From Ornithodoros turicata (taxonomy: Eukaryota; Arthropoda; Arachnida; Ixodida; Argasidae), in NCBI RefSeq assembly GCF_037126465.1, contig NC_088204.1, forward strand, positions 63,177,807-63,241,806: 64,000 nucleotides of DNA. The letters are read 5' to 3'. The translations under genes and the position numbers were made by a program. Below are positions 33,541 through 64,000 of the stretch, piece after piece; the stretch's first letter is position 1, and the number at the start of each line of letters is the position of its first letter. The notes under the pieces are model-generated. The model was not told the origin of the DNA and did not search any database. It saw only the letters and a program-made list of their open reading frames with translations.

Positions 33541-34061
33541 GGCACCCTTATGCAAAGGCTGCAGGCTGTAGAGCTGCTTGAAGGAACCACACTAACAGCA
33601 TACTTCGTTACATGGCATACACTAATTCCTTTGATTTTATTTTTTTGTGAAAACAATAGAACAATGGTACAATTTACTGCAAGCCATCTTTCACCAGCCA
33701 CCAAATGTTGAAGTATCTTTTGCAAGTCATTGGGCCAGTTGTAGTGGTCTCGCGTCAGCTCGTGTAAAGCGACGACTCTTCATTTTCCGTTTAATTTATT
33801 AATTCGTAATTTAGTAATTAAAAATAAATAAAGCACTACACCAAAGTGCAGTACCAAAGTGTAGCATGAAACTTCTTGAGTGTCAGCCGCACAAACTGGG
33901 AAATGCCTACTGAGGATGGGAAGGGAAATGAATCATTTCCCAAAAAGCACCGGAAACCACTTCCAAGGAGGGACTCCTTGAAAACTTGCATATGTACATA
34001 TTCAAGTGTACAAGTTACCAACATCTTGTTTCCTATAGACAGTACATTTTCTCAGCTTCTA
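33541..34061 (-). promoter_or_regulatory. ERCC6 3' untranslated region (probable)
   Basis: The minus-strand polyadenylation word AATAAA (seen as TTTATT at 33795-33800) lies about 265 bp beyond the ERCC6 stop. A second lies near 33638. No other gene is seen here. The UTR extent is inferred. Confidence 0.5.
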
Positions 34062-59276
<25,215 letters not shown>

Positions 59277-59294
59277 GGTTGAGTTTGTTACGGG

Positions 59295-60735
59295 CTGAAA
59301 TAATGGGAATGTTATATAAGCATGCAGACAGGCGACAAAAATGAAAGCTCTACAAAAATCACACTTTTTAGGCCTACAGTGGGGTTCCTGCAAACATATT
59401 TCCATAGTGAGTCATTCAGTGCAGACCTACTAAAATACTATGTGCCACTATCTTTGGAAAGGAAGGCATGTTTCATGGAGCTGCATTATATAAGGGTCAA
59501 TCAAAGTTTATGTATGCATGTAATGTATATCTATGTATGTAAGATGCATAGAATATTGCACTGTTCGGCATTTTTGGTGTACAATATTGTACCATCGTCC
59601 CACAGTGGCTTATCTAGAATATTGGTGTGGTCTCTTTCAGAGAAGCTTACAATGGAAGTAAATTTCACTCAAGAGTGGAAAAAGTACTAACTACCCATGG
59701 TGAATAAGAGCGAGAACATGGCCTCTTTTCCACCTTTCCATTCTCACACCAAGCACACTTGGTGTGTGTGTGTGTTGCATCTTTCTGTTCCTGTCCATGT
59801 CTTTGAGCACTTTTCTCTTTTTTAATACGTCTTTGTTCACTACCTGTCACCGACTGACATTCACCATGACAGCTGCTTTCTGGTGAATTGCTCAGTACGT
59901 GGTTACCTGGTACGTGGTAAGAGTGATTTTAACAACACTCTCGTGGAGATGGAGGGAGAGATTCGAAAGAGAGAAGGAAATACATGGAGCCAAACTTTTG
60001 CAGCCTATTTGCTAGACACGGCATCATGGTTCATGAAACAGGCGACCACTGAAGTCACTGCCACCAAATGTCATGCATTCGATTCATGTAGTGGTTTCGT
60101 GATGAACACTGCAGATTCCGTAAGCACAGGAGCCAAGTTAAGCACAACTGGTGCCTTAAACAGGCGTCCGGGTAACGCACCAACAGCGCATTATCCTTTT
60201 CGTTCTTTCCTGGCATGTTAAAACGAGTAAGCTCGACGGTGTACAGGCACTATACAGTTACAAACATTTCCAGCAATGCTGGACAAAGTGTACGTGATGA
60301 TACCATCACGTTCACTTTGCACAACAATGAGATCCAACAATCCAACTTCTGGTAAATAGTGAAGTGCGACAAACTCTTCCAGGAAAGTTAGCAGAAGACA
60401 TCGTACACCCAAAAAGTAATTACTTCGATATCTGAATGCCGACTGTATTACTACAACGGCGAGGAAAGCATCTTTCCAGCTACCAGAGGTGGACATGATG
60501 TTTGTGTACCTTTTAAACGTTTCTACAAGTTATTTGCTGGTGTGAGATTCGAGCACGAATACTCAGAATGTCAGAGCACTGGTGTCTTGGAACACACTCG
60601 TACGATTTCTTCACGAAGCAACTGTTCCTGCTGCCTGCTGACAAACCTGCCATTCACAAACATAACGTGCGCTACGATTGTTTTGTTGGCTTCTGGATTG
60701 GATTGAGCATTGAGCCATTGAGCCTTGACCTTGGC
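59295..60735. other. region between ERCC6 and GSTK1
   Basis: It should contain the ERCC6 promoter and at least one 5' UTR exon, because an acceptor (TTATTTCAG) precedes the start codon at 59276. I could not place that exon. A (TG)n run lies at about 59761-59776. No other protein gene is supported. Confidence 0.4.
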
Positions 60736-60771
60736 CAACGCCTCCTCTATAAATTTATAGAGGAGGCGTTG
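60736..60771. promoter_or_regulatory. perfect 36-bp palindrome with a TATA-like core, upstream of GSTK1
   Basis: Each half reads CAACGCCTCCTCTATAAA inward, and the centre is AAATTT, so TATAAA faces both ways. It lies 200 bp before the GSTK1 start codon and about 1.46 kb before the ERCC6 start codon. Position and symmetry suggest a bidirectional core promoter, but a recent inverted duplication is an equally simple cause. Confidence 0.6.
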
Positions 60772-60971
60772 CCTTGGCTGCTCCGCCGCTCTGTGATAAA
60801 TAGTTCGCTCCGAACTGCAGAGTGCAGAACGTCCGCTCCGAAGTCCGAAGGGCATGCAACTTCTCAGTTCTCATACAAGTGTCAACACCGTTAACACCTC
60901 CAAGGGTTCCGTCAGTATCTGTTCCGCTTAGTTTTCAAGGCGGCAAGGCTGCCTGCTCTCGTACATTCCTC

Positions 60972-61646
60972 ATGGCCTTGACTAAAACTTCCGTGGAACT
61001 CTTTTACGATGTGATTTCGCCTTACTCATACATCGCCTTTGAAACACTACTTCGTTATGAAAAACCGTGGAACCTGAACCTGATGTTACGACCGTTTTTT
61101 CTCGGCGGTGTGATGAAGGCCGCTGGCAACAGACCTCCGGGTATGGTGCCGAACAAGGCGATTTATATGTTCAAAGATCTCGCACGTTTGTCCCAATATT
61201 ACAAAATACCACTCAAGCCACCTCCATTCCTTATGGAATTTATTATGACGAAGTCGACGGTAAAGCCGCAACGATTTCTGACAGCTCTCGACATGAAGTT
61301 TCCGGAGTACCTGGTACCAGCATCCCGTGGGTTCTGGAAGCGGCTTTACGAAGAACACAAGGACATCGCCGAAGACGACAGTGTCTCAGCAGTAGGGGCC
61401 ACAGCGGGGTTGAACGAACAACAGCTGAAGGAAGCCATGGCTATGATGGGTGATGACAAGGTAAAGAACACATTGAAGGAACGAACAGATGAGGCTGTTG
61501 AGAAATACGGTGCTTTCGGAGCACCCACTATTGTGGTGCACACTGGCTCGAAACCGGAGGTGTTCTTCGGCAGCGACAGGTTCGAAGTGATGGCAAGTGT
61601 TCTTGGCAAGCAATGGAATGGCCCCCTTCCACATGGGAAGCTTTAA
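60972..61646 (+). CDS. GSTK1: glutathione S-transferase kappa 1, intronless
   Basis: 224 residues, against 226 in human. Kappa GSTs are thioredoxin-fold enzymes of mitochondria and peroxisomes, related to bacterial DsbA-like HCCA isomerases. The N-terminus reads VELFYDVISPYSYIAFE, with Ser16 as the expected catalytic serine and SPYS as the family signature. Further family blocks are PFFLGGVMKAAGN, RPPGMVPNKA, the helical domain, then FGAPTIVVH (cis-Pro) and FFGSDRFEVM. The start is the Met just before the conserved strand; the frame is open farther upstream but without homology. The last residues are GKL rather than a canonical SKL-type PTS1, and no clear mitochondrial presequence is seen. 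There are no introns, whereas vertebrate GSTK1 has several, so a retrocopy origin is possible. No AATAAA is seen close to the stop. Confidence 0.93.
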   Translation: MALTKTSVELFYDVISPYSYIAFETLLRYEKPWNLNLMLRPFFLGGVMKAAGNRPPGMVPNKAIYMFKDLARLSQYYKIPLKPPPFLMEFIMTKSTVKPQRFLTALDMKFPEYLVPASRGFWKRLYEEHKDIAEDDSVSAVGATAGLNEQQLKEAMAMMGDDKVKNTLKERTDEAVEKYGAFGAPTIVVHTGSKPEVFFGSDRFEVMASVLGKQWNGPLPHGKL

Positions 61647-64000
61647 TAGCTCTGCACATTTTATACAGAGTATACATTGTATCATCTGTATAGTTTTGTT
61701 TATTCAATATACGATTGTTACAAATGAGCGTTCACCTTATTTCACTTGCCAGTGCACAACATGTGGTTCTTGCATTGCACTGGTTCTTGGTTCGCAGTGG
61801 TTCTTGCACTGTTCCTTTATATGGGTTTGCAATGCTACACAATCAGTAGTCAGCTCTGTGTTGCAAAAGTTAACATGCATTTGTCCAAGCTTTATTCCAT
61901 TCACTTCCGTTTCCTCTCTCAATGACATTACCCTCTGCCACCACACAAGATCGCAAAAGTGCTCGGGAAAACTTGTGCATAAGTCAAGAACAAAAGAAGA
62001 GGGAGGTGTCATGTATCTTGGTTGGCCATTCTTGTCATAGCCGAGATAGGCAAGCAATTTTAACCACACTAGTAAGTGCTGGTATTTTCAGAACAATAGC
62101 TGCCTGTGCCACCAAAGGATACTTATGCAAGGGGGAAGCTGAAGTTGTACAAAGAACATCATGCTTTCCTGCAGAAACAATATTGGTAGAATAAATTAAC
62201 ATGCGTGCAGCCAAGAAGGCAATGTCAACATGCCTTCTGGTCGACTAGTTTTACCATCCTTTGAAGTCTTCACTTTAGTCAGTTTCCTATCAGAGCCAAA
62301 TATTTCCCCCAACCATATAATCACGTGCGACCATCCCATCCGCCCAGATATTTTGGTGCAGAGGAGCACAAATGGAGGACTGTGTCACAGCATCTGAATG
62401 TTATGCTTCAAAAGCTTTGCCAAAAGTATCCAAAATGAAGAAAAGGCAGTTATAGAGAGCCACGATCCTTTGCCAGATTTCAGTTTCCATGTCCATGAAG
62501 TACTCTTCTCTAAAGATGATTGACATTCGTGTGCCACATGTTGTGATGTTTGTGTGCAGGCCTGGAGACCAAAATCAATAGCTTTAAGAACAGACCATTC
62601 ATTGCACACAGCATGTTGCTGTGGTCACTGTTGATCAAAGTAAAATGAAAAGTGCTCTATAGTAAAACAAAGGAAAGTTGGTAAAAGAAGTTTGTTGACA
62701 ACCTTGTTTACACAATGAAAGAAGGAAATTTCTTCTGTGTTCCAGCCTCAGAACATCAATTTACATTGTGCTCTCTACACAAAATTACTGTAATCAGATT
62801 TGCAAATAGCCAAACAGAGGATAAAAAGAAAACTCCAAGTGTCCCAATTGCAAAACCAACGCGATCACCGCCTTATCCACTCACCAGTCATCTTCTATGC
62901 ACAAAATGCACATGCAGTTCGATGAATGAAGGCAAAACATACTTTGTCTATTTTGATCTTGCCTCACAGGGCTAATGTGAAGTCCAAGGCCCACAGCTTT
63001 TACATTAGTCACGATTGTGGATGTGTCAGCTGCTTTTAGAGAGCAGTGCATTGTAAACTTAATGTGCTATGCTTTAATGTTGTTCGCCCATTTTACTCCT
63101 GAATTTGCATCATGGTCACTTACAGTGCAACCAAAACACAAACTTGCCAAGGCACAAATTCAAGCACCAATATGGGCACTGGATAACTGTAAACACTGCG
63201 CATTGAGCGCAGCTGCTTGCCATTTTGGTTCATCTGAAATCCAAGAAGCACGTTCCTTTTTCATCCAAAAATCTGCTTTTCCTCACGATATCACCAGATT
63301 TTTGCCGTACTGTCCAACACCTGAAATAAAGACCATGTAGGTATGTTGTAAAACCTAACCATGATAAAACCTAAATAAAGACCTAACCATGTAGGTATGT
63401 TGTAAAACAAAAGACAAAATGTCTTTGAACGCAAAATAACACATTAACTTGTGCCTTTTTTGCCTCCTGAAACCACCTTTCAGAAACAACATATATGGGT
63501 TGCAGTGTTGCATACGTAAGGAGCATTACATGCACTTTTTATTTGTACCTCCATCAATCATTTATACCCGCTTTCTCATTAAACATACACGAGTGCGAAC
63601 CGCAGCAAACGTCGACAATCGTTTTCACTGTTGGAGCAGGCACACAGGCCTGCTGTCTTTCGAAGCACTCAAAACGTCCACGACGCAAGAACTGAAGCAG
63701 GTAACACGTCAGGCAAAATGAGGCCCTTGCAAGAACGTCCTCTGAGGCAGGGAGTAAACAGAAGACAAATGGACAGCATTTGTGTTGCCGTCATGTCTTC
63801 TTTCCCAGTGCTCGGTTGATGGTTTCTGCCTTGGCCTGCTTTTCTGCTTCTTTTGCTGTACAGATAAAAAAAAATAAAAAAATGAAGCACTCAAATGATG
63901 GTTATCACTAGAGGTGAGTGCGGGTAAGCAAACTTGCACCCGCAAATTACCCGCGCGTGTGTGACCTGCACCCACAAGAATTTAATCTGGGCTAGCCGCA
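61647..64000. other. downstream flank of GSTK1, no gene recognised
   Basis: Short frames on both strands (for example 61737-62069 minus and 63017-63340 plus) have no family motifs. The latter overlaps a repeat shared with 41180-41380. A tandem duplication of CTAACCATG/TAGGTATGTTGTAAAAC occurs at 63339-63410. Confidence 0.4.

Noticed and set aside
60571..60855. 94-codon minus-strand frame upstream of GSTK1 and a matching plus-strand frame
   Set aside because: Both share the peptide created by the 36-bp palindrome and neither shows a known domain. Coding is not supported.
61737..62069. 110-codon minus-strand frame downstream of GSTK1
   Set aside because: No family motif, splice context or conserved pattern was recognised. 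Its length is compatible with chance.

Overview
The window is nuclear DNA from an animal, most likely a chelicerate and probably a tick. The evidence is large spliced genes with GT-AG introns, a spliceosomal U2 snRNA locus, dense arthropod-type transposons, and four copies of a tRNA-derived SINE whose body looks like the Ruka-type SINEs I remember from ixodid ticks. The species call is inference. There is one assembly gap of 100 N (11441-11540).

Two host protein genes are clear. ERCC6 (Cockayne syndrome B, a SWI2/SNF2 ATPase of transcription-coupled repair) occupies 59276-34062 on the minus strand. I could join 19 coding exons with consistent splice phases into one intact frame of about 1416 codons. 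GSTK1 (kappa-class glutathione transferase) lies upstream in the opposite direction at 60972-61646 and has no introns. The two coding starts are about 1.7 kb apart, and a perfect 36-bp palindrome containing a TATA-like core lies between them. A U2 snRNA gene or a diverged copy sits at 29780-29965.

The other 34 kb are mainly mobile DNA. 1-4300: a LINE remnant and two TIR elements. 4343-8703: a tail-to-tail pair made of a SWIM/YqaJ nuclease gene and a three-exon THAP plus DDE_Tnp_4 transposase gene, both apparently intact; this resembles the ISL2EU branch of PIF/Harbinger transposons. 8.9-20.9 kb: LINE fragments, SINEs, hAT fragments, foldback DNA and an unusual TTGGCCAA-rich block. 21.6-25.7 kb: a four-level nest in which a short TIR element holds a hAT element (8-bp target duplication), which holds a second TIR element, which holds a Copia element with two identical LTRs. 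27-33.5 kb: a TIR element, a Tigger-like element, and a decayed LINE interrupted by a MITE.

Inside ERCC6 the introns carry five copies of a CCCGAATT-module repeat (one interrupted by another TIR element and a solo LTR), a hAT element with an 8-bp duplication, a 774-bp near-palindromic foldback element, three TTAA-flanked elements and a SINE. None of them breaks the reading frame. The THAP/YqaJ pair is the best candidate for an active or domesticated system. The Copia element is the clearest sign of recent mobility.
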